64,000 nt of DNA, from NCBI RefSeq assembly GCF_001305515.1, contig NZ_LJYW01000001.1, positions 3,680,447 to 3,744,446 on the forward strand, in the 5' to 3' direction. Below are positions 55,290 through 63,671 of the stretch, piece by piece. A model generated the notes under the pieces. The model worked only from the letters and a program-made list of their open reading frames with translations, was not told the DNA's origin and made no database searches. Made by a program: the position numbers and the translations under genes. The DNA comes from Prosthecodimorpha hirschii. Lineage in GTDB: Bacteria > Pseudomonadota > Alphaproteobacteria > Rhizobiales > Ancalomicrobiaceae. Position 1 is the stretch's first letter. Every line of letters starts with the position of its first letter.

Positions 55290-55355
55290 CGGTCCGCGGC
55301 GCGCCGGTCCGCCGCCGGCGTGCCGCTCCGACCCGAGGGGCAGTGAGAACGCGTC

Positions 55356-57062
55356 ATGACCACGGTATCGAGCACGTCGACGACGACCACGACCAGCACG
55401 ACGTCCAGCACCAAATCCAGCTACGCCTCGACCGATCCGAGCGATATCGACTGGGACGGACTGATCGAGGAGGCGGTCAATGCCAAGCTGGCGAGAGCCG
55501 ACTCGATCGAGACCAAGCTGACCGCGGCGGAGACCAAGCGGGCCGCCTACGAGGAAGCGCAGAGCCTGCTGGCCGCCCTCGCGACGGCCGCCGAGGCCCT
55601 GCGCGCGCCGAGCGGCACCCTTGCGGCCGACGACGACGTCTTCCGCAACCGCACCGCCTATCTGACCGCCGTGGGCGATGTGACGGCAGCGTCGGTCGTC
55701 TCGGTGACGGCGGATACCGATGCGGATGTCGGAACCTACGAGCTCAAGGTGACGCAGATCGCCAAGGCGCACCGCGTCTCCAGCGCCGATCAGACCTCCA
55801 GTTCCGAGGCCCTTGCGCTGGCCGGCACGATCACGCTCGGCACCGCCGGCACCGGCTCGGCGACGATCGACGTCACCGCCGACATGGACCTGGCGGCGAT
55901 CGCCGAGGCGGTCAACGCCGTCACCGACGCTACCGGCGTCAAGGCGACGGTGATGAAGGTCTCCGACACGGCCTATCGGCTGGTCCTGTCATCGACCGAG
56001 ACGGGGCAGACGATCGAGGCGACCGATGGCGGTGGCGTGCTGGAAAGCCTCGGCGTGATCGATGCCGACGGAAACTTCGCCGACGAGCTGCAGGCCGCGC
56101 AGAATGCCGTCTTTTCGATCGACGGCGTCGAGATGACCCGCTCGACCAACGACATCGACGACGCGCTCGACGGCGTCACCCTGCATCTCTATGCCGTCAC
56201 ATCGACCGACGAGAGCAGCTCCAATGCGGTCTCGCTGGAGATCGCCACCGATCTTTCGGCCGTCGAGGACGCGGTCAGCGCCTTCGTCGATGCCTACAAC
56301 GCCTATCGCGACTTCGCGCTCGCCCAGCAGACCACGTCTTCGGACGGCACCGCCTCATCCGACGCGGTCCTGTTCGGCGACAGCACCCTGCGCAGCATCA
56401 ACACTGCGCTCGCCTCGGCGCTGACCTTCAGCTTCGACGACACTGCGCTGACGACGATCGGCATCACCTTCGACGACGACAACAAGCTGGTGCTCGACAC
56501 CGATACGCTCGAATCGGCCCTGCTCGACGATCTCGACGCCCTGGAGGCTCTGTTCTCCTATCAGTTCGACGCCTCGTCCTCCGATCTCCAGCTGCTGCGC
56601 CGCGGCACCGAGGCGCCGGACAGCTTCACGATCGACATCACGGTCGACGCGGACGGCACGCTGACCGGGGCTTCGGTCGGAGGCGACGACAGCCTGTTCA
56701 CGGTCACCGGCTCGCGCATCGTCGGGGCGACCGGAACGATCTACGAGGGGTTGGTCCTGGTCTTCACCGGCACCGAATCCGCCTCGATCGACATCACCAC
56801 GTCGCGCGGTCTCGCCGAGCGCATCTACACGGCGGCCGACGGGGCGTCGGATTCGAGCGACGGCACCCTGGCCGGCCTGATCGACAATCTCTCGACCAAG
56901 GAATCCGACTACCAGAGCCAGATCGACGACATCCAGAGCCGGGCCGACGCCTACCGGACGATCATCACCGCCCGCTACGCCCGCATCCAGGCCTCCATCT
57001 CGGTCGCCGAATCGACCCTCTCCTATCTCAAGGCGCTGCTGGCGCAGTCGACCGATTCGTAA
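55356..57062 (+). CDS. fliD: Flagellar hook-associated protein 2 (filament cap)
   Basis: A 568-residue cap protein: N-terminal FliD_N region with DIDWDGLIEEAVNAKLARAD, a low-complexity Thr/Ser/Asp-rich middle, and a C-terminal region ending IQASISVAESTLSYLKALLA typical of FliD coiled helices. It caps the growing filament and helps flagellin fold. Order fliC-fliD-fliS is standard. Start at 55356 with a GAGGGG-like ribosome site further upstream; a run of Thr/Ser follows the start. Confidence 0.92.
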   Translation: MTTVSSTSTTTTTSTTSSTKSSYASTDPSDIDWDGLIEEAVNAKLARADSIETKLTAAETKRAAYEEAQSLLAALATAAEALRAPSGTLAADDDVFRNRTAYLTAVGDVTAASVVSVTADTDADVGTYELKVTQIAKAHRVSSADQTSSSEALALAGTITLGTAGTGSATIDVTADMDLAAIAEAVNAVTDATGVKATVMKVSDTAYRLVLSSTETGQTIEATDGGGVLESLGVIDADGNFADELQAAQNAVFSIDGVEMTRSTNDIDDALDGVTLHLYAVTSTDESSSNAVSLEIATDLSAVEDAVSAFVDAYNAYRDFALAQQTTSSDGTASSDAVLFGDSTLRSINTALASALTFSFDDTALTTIGITFDDDNKLVLDTDTLESALLDDLDALEALFSYQFDASSSDLQLLRRGTEAPDSFTIDITVDADGTLTGASVGGDDSLFTVTGSRIVGATGTIYEGLVLVFTGTESASIDITTSRGLAERIYTAADGASDSSDGTLAGLIDNLSTKESDYQSQIDDIQSRADAYRTIITARYARIQASISVAESTLSYLKALLAQSTDS

Positions 57063-57097
57063 CGCCGCCCCACCATCCCCCGACGAGGTTCCCCGCC

Positions 57098-57481
57098 ATG
57101 TATCCGAGAGTGGCGAATGCCGCCTATCGCCAGGCCAATGCCGCCGTCGCGCCCACCGTGGCGCTCGTGCGCGTCTATGACGAATTGATCGTGGCCATGA
57201 CCCAGGCCGTACGCGCCATGGAGGAAGGCAAGCACGAGACCTGCTTCGCGCGGATCCAGCGGGTCACCACCATTCTGCGCGGGCTCGACTGCGCGCTCGA
57301 CTTCGAGCGCGGCGGCGACATCGCGGAGCGACTGCACAAGGTCTACAACAGCTATATCCTGCAACTGCACATTTCCTATACCCGGCCGGATCGCGTCGCC
57401 CGGTATCGCCGGCTGATGGATGGCCTCAGGTCCCTGCGCGAGGCCTGGGTCCAGGTGGCGCTGGAGATGCGCGGCGGCTGA
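57098..57481 (+). CDS. fliS: Flagellin export chaperone FliS
   Basis: A 127-residue helical protein with the FliS pattern TVALVRVYDELIVAMTQAVR, ARIQRVTTILRGLDCALDF and YNSYILQLHISYTRPDR. It binds the C-terminus of flagellin in the cytoplasm and keeps it unfolded for export. 35 nt after fliD. Length matches FliS (about 125-135 residues). Confidence 0.92.
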   Translation: MYPRVANAAYRQANAAVAPTVALVRVYDELIVAMTQAVRAMEEGKHETCFARIQRVTTILRGLDCALDFERGGDIAERLHKVYNSYILQLHISYTRPDRVARYRRLMDGLRSLREAWVQVALEMRGG

Positions 57482-57641
57482 CCCGGCGGTTGTTGATGCG
57501 GAAACAATGCGTTGCCTTCCGCAAAGACGGGAGACATTCCGAAACGGTGTGTTACACTTGTTCATATTCGTTTCCGGGAAAGATGTGCGGGCGCCAGGGG
57601 CCCGATGCCCGGAGCGAGGGGGCCGCAAGAGGCAGGGCGCC

Positions 57642-57887
57642 ATGGACGTTCGCCGGTTCGAAGAGCTTTTGGATCTCCGCGGCGACGATCTCGCCGCCTG
57701 GCCGCTCGACGAGCGGACGGAGGCGCTCGAACTGGTGCTGACCTCTCCGGCCGCGAGCGCCTGCCTCGACGCGGCGCGGCGCCTGCGCGCGGCCTTTGCC
57801 GAGCCGGTTCCACCGGCCCCGGCGGGTCTCACCGACCGCATCTTCGCGAAGGCCTTCGCCCTGCCGCGTCGCCACGCCGCCCGGTAG
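57642..57887 (+). CDS. Small acidic/helical protein, possible sigma-factor partner
   Basis: An 81-residue protein, DVRRFEELLDLRGDDLAAWP at the start, with GAGG upstream. The 'WP' motif followed by charged helices resembles the N-terminal part of proteins encoded next to alphaproteobacterial ECF sigma genes, in which RWP replaces AWP. It has no membrane span. It lies after fliS, so it and the sigma factor at 53626 flank fliC-fliD-fliS. Family match is tentative. Confidence 0.6.
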   Translation: MDVRRFEELLDLRGDDLAAWPLDERTEALELVLTSPAASACLDAARRLRAAFAEPVPPAPAGLTDRIFAKAFALPRRHAAR

Positions 57888-58268
57888 GGACGGCTGTTCC
57901 GTCCCGCGCGATTCCGTCCCGCGCTATTCCGTCCGGTGACGTCCCGTCGGTGCCGACCGCCGGCCCGGTGCGCCGCGCGCTTCGATCGCGACGGCCGATA
58001 ACCATCCGTCTGGTGAAACCCCCGAACGCTTCGACCACGAGCGCCGAAGGCTGGCGATGATTCGTCCTGCGGCGACCGTGCATGACAATCATTCGTTAAC
58101 GATTACACGACTGCCGACAGCATCGATTCTTCGGAATGAAGTTCATCGCTGAATTTCAGCGCCTGATTTCCCGAGCCGGTCCGTTTCATCAAGACAAGGC
58201 CTCGTCCCGTCCGCCGACCGCGGCCGCCGCGAGGGGCCTGTCCCGATGTTCCTGCATGGAGTTGTTCC
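57888..58268. other. Intergenic region upstream of flgD
   Basis: A 381-bp stretch with a triple 15-bp repeat at its start and a moderately A+T-rich part near 58070-58200. No gene seen. Probably holds the promoter of the flgD-flgE unit. Confidence 0.5.
57897..57941. repeat. Three 15-bp tandem repeats (TTCCGTCC-type)
   Basis: Units TTCCGTCCCGCGCGA, TTCCGTCCCGCGCTA and TTCCGTCCGGTGACG stand head to tail just after the 81-residue protein gene. The third is degenerate. A repeat of the same period but unrelated sequence is at 63435. Confidence 0.8.
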
Positions 58269-58577
58269 ATGAGCTCGATCAGCTCGCTGTCGTCGCTGCT
58301 TTCGACGTCCTCCTCCTCCGCCTCGACGTCCTCGACTTCGTCGACTTCGAGCGCGTCCACGTCGACGACGACCGCCGATTTCCTCAGCCTGCTGGCGACC
58401 GAACTGCAGAACCAGGACCCGACTGATCCGACCGACGCCTCGGAACTGATGTCGCAGATGATGTCCTTCGCCAGCTACGCCCAGCAGACCGAGATGAATT
58501 CGAGCCTGCTCAGCCTGCAGGAGAGCGTCTCGTCGATTGCCGAAAGCCTGTCGTCCGCGACCGCTTCGGCCGCCTGA
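58269..58577 (+). CDS. flgD: Short FlgD-like hook-capping protein
   Basis: A 102-residue protein with the conserved FlgD N-terminal motif FLSLLATELQNQDPTDPTDA, then SELMSQMMSFASYAQQTEMN. Normal FlgD proteins are about 200-250 residues with a C-terminal Ig/FlgD domain, absent here; a Ser/Thr-rich run precedes the motif. It stands 11 nt before flgE, so the two are co-transcribed. It may act as a minimal hook scaffold or rely on another FlgD. Confidence 0.85.
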   Translation: MSSISSLSSLLSTSSSSASTSSTSSTSSASTSTTTADFLSLLATELQNQDPTDPTDASELMSQMMSFASYAQQTEMNSSLLSLQESVSSIAESLSSATASAA

Positions 58578-58588
58578 GGGAGCCCGCC

Positions 58589-59863
58589 ATGAGCCTCTCC
58601 GGTGCGATCAATTCGGCCGTCTCGGCGCTGCGCGCCCAATCCCAGGCGCTCGCGGTCACCTCCGACAACATCGCCAATGCCGAGACCTACGGCTACAAGA
58701 CCAGCGCTTCGTTCTTCGAATCCCTGGTCACGTCGTCCGGATCGACGGTCACGGGCAGCTATTCGGCCGGCGGGGTCCAGGCGGCGACCCGCTCGAACGT
58801 GACCAGTTCGGGCCTCTTGGAATCGACCTCGAACAGCACCGATCTGGCCATCGACGGCCAGGGCTTCTTCGTCGTCTCGGCCGGCGACGGCACCGACACG
58901 CTCTACTACACCCGCAACGGCGCCTTCACGGTCAATACCGACGGCGAACTGACCAACAACGGCTATACGCTGCTCGGCTGGCCGACCGATGCCGACGGCA
59001 CGGTGACCGGCGGCACCAATACCGAGAATCTGACCCCGATCGACATCGACAGCATCGCCTCCTCGGCTTCGGCGACCACGGAAGCCTCGGTGGTCGCCAA
59101 CCTCCCGGCCAATGCCGAGACCGGCGACACCTTCACGTCGACGATGGACCTCTACGACTCGCTCGGCACCCCGGCCCAGTCGACGATGACCTGGACCAAG
59201 ACCGGCGAGAACACCTGGTCGCTGGCCTTCTCCGATCCGACCGCCTCGGGCAGCGACAGCGCGACCGCGATCGGCACGGTCTCGTCGAGCGCCATCACGG
59301 TGACGTTCAACGGCGACGGCACGCTGGCCTCGACCAGCCCGTCGCCACCGACGCTGACCGTCTCCGGCTGGACCTCGGGCGCCGCCGATAGCTCGATCAC
59401 GCTCGATCTGGGAACGGCCGGCTCGGCCAACGGCCTCAGCCAGTACACCTCGTCCGCCTCCACGCTGACCGTCTCGCCGACCATCTCGCAGGACGGCAAG
59501 CCCTACGGCACCCTCTCGAGCATCGCGGTCGCCGACGACGGCACCGTCAACGCGACCTATTCCAACGGCCAGACCCGGTCGATCTTCAAGATCCCGGTCG
59601 CGACCTTCACCAATGCCAACGGGCTGGAGGCCATGAGCGGCGCGGTCTATCGGGTCACCGACGAGTCCGGCGCCTCGACCCTGCATCTGGCCGGCGCGGA
59701 CGGGGCCGGCACGGTCCAGGGTTCGACGCTGGAGGCATCGACCACCGACACCAACGAGCAGTTCTCCAACATGATCGCCGCCCAGCAGGCCTATTCGGCC
59801 GCCTCCAAGGTGATGTCGACGGCGAACGACATGTTCCAGACCCTGCTGCAGGTGGTGAGCTGA
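58589..59863 (+). CDS. flgE: Flagellar hook protein FlgE
   Basis: A 424-residue hook protein with the rod/hook N-terminus SLSGAINSAVSALRAQSQAL, VTSDNIANAETYGYKTS, the middle FlgE domain and the C-terminal FSNMIAAQQAYSAASKVMST, then NDMFQTLLQVV. It polymerises into the hook and is exported by the flagellar secretion system. It overlaps nothing and is followed after 2 nt by an unknown small gene. Confidence 0.94.
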   Translation: MSLSGAINSAVSALRAQSQALAVTSDNIANAETYGYKTSASFFESLVTSSGSTVTGSYSAGGVQAATRSNVTSSGLLESTSNSTDLAIDGQGFFVVSAGDGTDTLYYTRNGAFTVNTDGELTNNGYTLLGWPTDADGTVTGGTNTENLTPIDIDSIASSASATTEASVVANLPANAETGDTFTSTMDLYDSLGTPAQSTMTWTKTGENTWSLAFSDPTASGSDSATAIGTVSSSAITVTFNGDGTLASTSPSPPTLTVSGWTSGAADSSITLDLGTAGSANGLSQYTSSASTLTVSPTISQDGKPYGTLSSIAVADDGTVNATYSNGQTRSIFKIPVATFTNANGLEAMSGAVYRVTDESGASTLHLAGADGAGTVQGSTLEASTTDTNEQFSNMIAAQQAYSAASKVMSTANDMFQTLLQVVS

Positions 59864-59865
59864 CC

Positions 59866-60153
59866 ATGCTGCCGCAGCCGGACGACGTGCGGGCCGACCT
59901 GCTGATCGACAGGATCGAGCGCCTGGCCGGAATGGTCGGCGAACGGTTCGTGCGCAAGGCGGACCCGCGCCGGCTGGGTCCGGACGACCGGCGCGCCGCC
60001 CTGGTGGCGCTGGCCGAACTCAGCGAGGCGCTCGCCGCCCTGGAGCCGCTGCGCCGGTGGATCGGCCGCCGGATCGAGGGCGCCAGCGCTTCGAACCAGG
60101 CCTCGCTCGCCTATCTGCGCACCGCCCGCGCGCTGGCGGCCGGCCGCCGCTGA
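59866..60153 (+). CDS. Unknown 95-residue protein between flgE and the flgN-like gene
   Basis: A helical, charged protein: ADLLIDRIERLAGMVGERFV, then LVALAELSEALAALEPLRRW and YLRTARALAAGRR. It has no signal peptide or membrane span, and no family I recognise. It starts 2 nt after the flgE stop and is followed after 29 nt by the flgN-like gene, so it is probably a flagellar accessory or chaperone expressed with them. Confidence 0.65.
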   Translation: MLPQPDDVRADLLIDRIERLAGMVGERFVRKADPRRLGPDDRRAALVALAELSEALAALEPLRRWIGRRIEGASASNQASLAYLRTARALAAGRR

Positions 60154-60182
60154 ACCCCCGCTCGAACGACGAGACATCCGCC

Positions 60183-60647
60183 ATGTCCGACCATTCTCCG
60201 TCCACCGGCGACGATACGCTGCCGCCCGTCCTCTCGACCGCGCGCATGATCGAGGCGGTCGACCGGCTGATCGAGGTGATCAGCGCCGAGAACCAGGCGC
60301 TGGCCGGCGGCCTGCCGGTCGCCGCCGCCGCCGAAATCCCGCTCAAGCTGACGCTGACCGCCGATCTCGGCCGGGCCATGCGCCACATGTCCGGGACCGG
60401 CCAGCTGCGGGCCGAGCGGCACAGCCCCGAACGGGCCCTGCTGATGGAACGCGCGCAACGGCTCGAAGCGGTCGTGGCCGAGAACATGGCGCGCCTGGAT
60501 GGCGCCATCCGGGCGACGCGGCACCGGGTCGATGCCGTGATGGCCGCCCTGCGCGATCACGTCGCCCGCGACCGGGTCTACGGCAAGGACGCGCGCTCGA
60601 CCGCGCTCCGCACCGGCTCCGCGGTCGGGCGCGGCTTCACCATCTAG
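60183..60647 (+). CDS. flgN: FlgN-like flagellar export chaperone
   Basis: A 154-residue helical protein with VDRLIEVISAENQALAGGLP, the ENxxL signature of alphaproteobacterial FlgN-like proteins, and a long C-terminal helix with LDGAIRATRHRVDAVMAALR. It stands directly before flgK, whose product and FlgL are FlgN clients. FlgN family assignment is by context and motif, not by full-length similarity. Confidence 0.72.
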   Translation: MSDHSPSTGDDTLPPVLSTARMIEAVDRLIEVISAENQALAGGLPVAAAAEIPLKLTLTADLGRAMRHMSGTGQLRAERHSPERALLMERAQRLEAVVAENMARLDGAIRATRHRVDAVMAALRDHVARDRVYGKDARSTALRTGSAVGRGFTI

Positions 60648-60722
60648 CCCGGCGGTCAAACGCCGGCCAACCGCCGGCGCGGCCGGTTCCGATCCGACGG
60701 CAAAGCCCCGGAGGGCAGCAGC

Positions 60723-62456
60723 ATGGTCATCTCGGTCGCGAGCAGGATCGCCTATTCGGGGCTGACGGCGGCCCAGGTCAAGATCAACGTCACCGCCGCC
60801 AATATCGCCAATGCCGACACCGAGGGCTATTCGGTCAAGACGGCGACGCAGTCCTCGCTGGTCGCCGAGGGCGTCGCCGTCGGCGTCTCGGTCACCGGGG
60901 TGTCCTCCAAGGTCGACCGGATTCTGCTGCGCGCGCTGATGACGGCGACAAGCGAGCTCGGCGCGACCGAGACGACGGCCGACTATGCCGACCGCCTGCA
61001 GAGCCTGATGGGCAGCCTGTCGTCCGACGACGATGCCGGATCCTCGATCGCCGCCGCGGTGACGAGCCTGGAAAGCGCGGCCTCCGCGCTCGCCACCGAC
61101 CCGTCCGATGCCACGGCGGCGGCCGAATTCGTGCTGGCGGCCGATGCCATGGCGACCCAGCTGCGCTCGCTGTCCGCCTCCGTCCAGAGCCTCCGCGGTG
61201 ATGCGGATGCCGACATCGCCGCGACCGTGTCGGAAACCAACGATGCGCTGCACACGATCGACGACCTCAACGTCGCCATCGTCGCGGCGCGGGCCCGCGG
61301 CGAATCCTCCGCCGATCTCGAGGACAAGCGCAATGCCGCGCTCGCCACGGTCGCCGGCGCGCTCGGCGTGACCTTCACGGTCGCCGATACCGGTGCCATG
61401 ACGGTCGCCACCACCGGCGGTCAGACCCTGGTCGGCGCCGGTGTCCACGAACTGAGCTTTTCGGCCGCCGCGGCGATGACCGCCGACACGGTAACGGACG
61501 CGATCACGGTCGACGGCCGCCCGATCGATCCGGGATCGGGGACCCTCGCGGCCCTCGTCACCATGCGCGACGAGACCCTGCCGGCGACGCAGGATGCGCT
61601 CGATGCCCTCGCGGTCGCCCTGATCGATACGCTCAATGCGGTCACGGCGACCGGGACGGCCGTGCCGGCGCCGGCAAGCCTGACCGGCACGGCGACGGTC
61701 GCGGCGACCGATGCGCTCGGCGGGTCGGGAACCTTGCATCTCGCGGTGCTCGATGCGGACGGCGCGGTGGTCGGCACGAGCGACCTCGACCTCGCCGCCT
61801 ATGCGACCGTCGGCGATCTGGTCGATGCCCTGAACGGCATCGGCGGCCTCTCGGCCTCGATCGATGCCGACGGCCATCTCGCCATCGCGACCACCGCCTC
61901 GGATACCGGCGTGGCGCTCGGCGGCGACGCCGTCGTCGGCAGCGATGCGGCCTCCGTCGCGGCGACCTTCGGTTTCAACGACCTCCTGACCGGCACCGGG
62001 GCCGCCGATATCGCCGTCCGCGCCGCGCTCCTGGAGGATGCCGGCGGGCTCGCGCTCGGCAGCGTCGACGACAGCGCGACCACGGCCGGGGCGACCGCGC
62101 TGGCGTCGGGGTCGCAGACCGTCGCGCAGGCTCTGACCGAGGCCTTGGGGGCCTCGCGGGACTTTTCGGCGGCCGGCCGGCTGTCCGCCCGCAGCACCGA
62201 CCTCGCCGGCTATGCCGCGGCGATCGTCTCGGACGCCGCCGCCGTTGCGGCCCGCGCCGACACGGCCCTGACCACGGCCGAGACCGTCGAAAGCAACCTG
62301 TCGGCGTCCATGAGTTCCTCGACCGGGGTCAATGTCGACGAGGAGACGGCCCGGCTGTCCCAATACCAGAATCTCTATTCCGCCGCGGCCAGCGTCATGG
62401 AGGTCGCCAACGAGATGTTCTCGACCCTGCTCGACATGGTTTCGAGCGCCACCTGA
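60723..62456 (+). CDS. flgK: Flagellar hook-associated protein 1
   Basis: A 577-residue hook-filament junction protein. The N-terminal flagellar rod/hook motif reads ISVASRIAYSGLTAAQVKIN, VTAANIANADTEGYSVKTA, and the C-terminal closing motif is STGVNVDEETARLSQYQNLY, SAAASVMEVANEMFSTLLDM. The long middle is unusually rich in Ala, Thr, Asp and Val. Length is in the usual range. Followed by flgL 12 nt later. Confidence 0.95.
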   Translation: MVISVASRIAYSGLTAAQVKINVTAANIANADTEGYSVKTATQSSLVAEGVAVGVSVTGVSSKVDRILLRALMTATSELGATETTADYADRLQSLMGSLSSDDDAGSSIAAAVTSLESAASALATDPSDATAAAEFVLAADAMATQLRSLSASVQSLRGDADADIAATVSETNDALHTIDDLNVAIVAARARGESSADLEDKRNAALATVAGALGVTFTVADTGAMTVATTGGQTLVGAGVHELSFSAAAAMTADTVTDAITVDGRPIDPGSGTLAALVTMRDETLPATQDALDALAVALIDTLNAVTATGTAVPAPASLTGTATVAATDALGGSGTLHLAVLDADGAVVGTSDLDLAAYATVGDLVDALNGIGGLSASIDADGHLAIATTASDTGVALGGDAVVGSDAASVAATFGFNDLLTGTGAADIAVRAALLEDAGGLALGSVDDSATTAGATALASGSQTVAQALTEALGASRDFSAAGRLSARSTDLAGYAAAIVSDAAAVAARADTALTTAETVESNLSASMSSSTGVNVDEETARLSQYQNLYSAAASVMEVANEMFSTLLDMVSSAT

Positions 62457-62468
62457 TCGTGAACCGCC

Positions 62469-63383
62469 ATGGCCATGCGCGTCGCAACCTTCTCCGGCAC
62501 GTCCGATCTCGTCCAGGCCGCCATGCGCGTCCAGGCCGAGCAGGCCGATGCCACGCTCCAGCAGGCGTCCGGCAAGGTCGCCACGGATTACGGCGGCTAT
62601 GGCGCCGGGGCCGGGCGGATCATCGCGCTGGAGACCTATATCGACCGCACGACCATCTACGAGAAGGCCGCCACCGCCGCGCGCAGCCAGGTCGAGGCGG
62701 CGGCCAGCGCGGTCGGATCGATGGCCGACCTGCTCAACCAGTTCACCTCTGCGCTGACGTCGATCGATGCCTCGCTCAGCGACGGTTCGACCCTGCAGGA
62801 GACGGCCGCCTCGATCCTCGACCAGATGACCGCCCTGATGAATACGAAGTATCAGGGCCGCTATCTGTTTGCCGGATCGGCCACCGATCTGGCGCCGGTC
62901 GTCCAGGACGCGATCGCACCCCAGTCCACGCCGACCAGCGCCGATACCAGCTACTATGCCGGCACCGACGAGACCGCGTCGGTGCGCGTCTCGGCCGAGG
63001 AGGTGATCCGTTACGGCGTGACGGCCGACGATGCCGGGTTTGAGACGGCGCTGCGCGCGCTCAGCTTGATCGCGGGTGCCGACCTGAGCGGCGGCGGCTA
63101 CGACGACGCGACCCTGACCGAGGCGCGCAGCCTGGTCGACACGGCGGTGAGCGGCCTCTCCACCGCCCAGGCCCGGCTCGGTCTGTCCTCAGCGGCGCTC
63201 GAAAGCGCCATCACGGCGCGCCAGGACGACCGGACCTATGCGGAGACGGAGCTGTCGGGCAAGACGGATATCGATGTCGCCGCCGTGGCGGCGCGCCTCT
63301 CCAGCTACCAGACCCAGCTGGAGGCCGCCTATGCGGCGATCGGCAAGATCCAGAGCCTGCGGCTCAGCGATTTCCTGAAGTGA
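62469..63383 (+). CDS. flgL: Flagellar hook-associated protein 3
   Basis: A 304-residue FlgL protein, flagellin-like in its N-terminus (RVATFSGTSDLVQAAMRVQA, then LQQASGKVATDYGGYGAGAG) and with ALMNTKYQGRYLFAGSATD, a standard FlgL motif. It ends ARLSSYQTQLEAAYAAIGKI, QSLRLSDFLK. It forms the ring joining hook and filament with FlgK. An ATG at 62475 is an alternative start. Confidence 0.93.
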   Translation: MAMRVATFSGTSDLVQAAMRVQAEQADATLQQASGKVATDYGGYGAGAGRIIALETYIDRTTIYEKAATAARSQVEAAASAVGSMADLLNQFTSALTSIDASLSDGSTLQETAASILDQMTALMNTKYQGRYLFAGSATDLAPVVQDAIAPQSTPTSADTSYYAGTDETASVRVSAEEVIRYGVTADDAGFETALRALSLIAGADLSGGGYDDATLTEARSLVDTAVSGLSTAQARLGLSSAALESAITARQDDRTYAETELSGKTDIDVAAVAARLSSYQTQLEAAYAAIGKIQSLRLSDFLK

Positions 63384-63434
63384 TCGTGGCGGGTCCCGCC
63401 CGGCGTGGCAGGACCGACCGAATGTCGTCGTCCC

Positions 63435-63479
63435 GGGCGGGTGTCCTGTGGGCGGGTGTCAGGTGGGCCGGTGTCAGGC
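63435..63479. repeat. Three 15-bp tandem repeats (GGGCGGGTGTC-type)
   Basis: Units GGGCGGGTGTCCTGT, GGGCGGGTGTCAGGT and GGGCCGGTGTCAGGC lie head to tail between the flgL stop and the small leftward gene, reaching its stop codon. Same unit length as the repeat at 57897 but different sequence. Confidence 0.8.
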
Positions 63480-63671
63480 CGGGGCGTTCTTGGCCGCCGC
63501 CGTGCGGCGCATGGCGAAGGCAAGCAGATCCAGATCGACGGCGAAATGCTCGACCAGACTTCGGCACATGTGGGTCCGATCGTCGGTGACGCGGCTCAAC
63601 TGCTCGAGGGCGTATTGGATGTCCCGCGCGTTATCGAGAACCGGTCGGGCGCGATGCGATTCGACGGCCAT
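63474..63671 (-). CDS. Small protein of unknown function
   Basis: A 65-residue protein, AVESHRARPVLDNARDIQYA then LEQLSRVTDDRTHMCRSLVE, with GGAGAG 6 nt before the ATG. The composition is balanced and natural, with predicted helices and no membrane span. Convergent with flgL. No family recognised. Its stop lies in the 15-bp repeat. Confidence 0.55.
   Translation of the reverse strand: MAVESHRARPVLDNARDIQYALEQLSRVTDDRTHMCRSLVEHFAVDLDLLAFAMRRTAAAKNAPA

Noticed and set aside
57991-58004. GCCGATAA, like a sigma-28 -10 element, upstream of flgD
   Set aside because: No matching -35 element at the required distance upstream.
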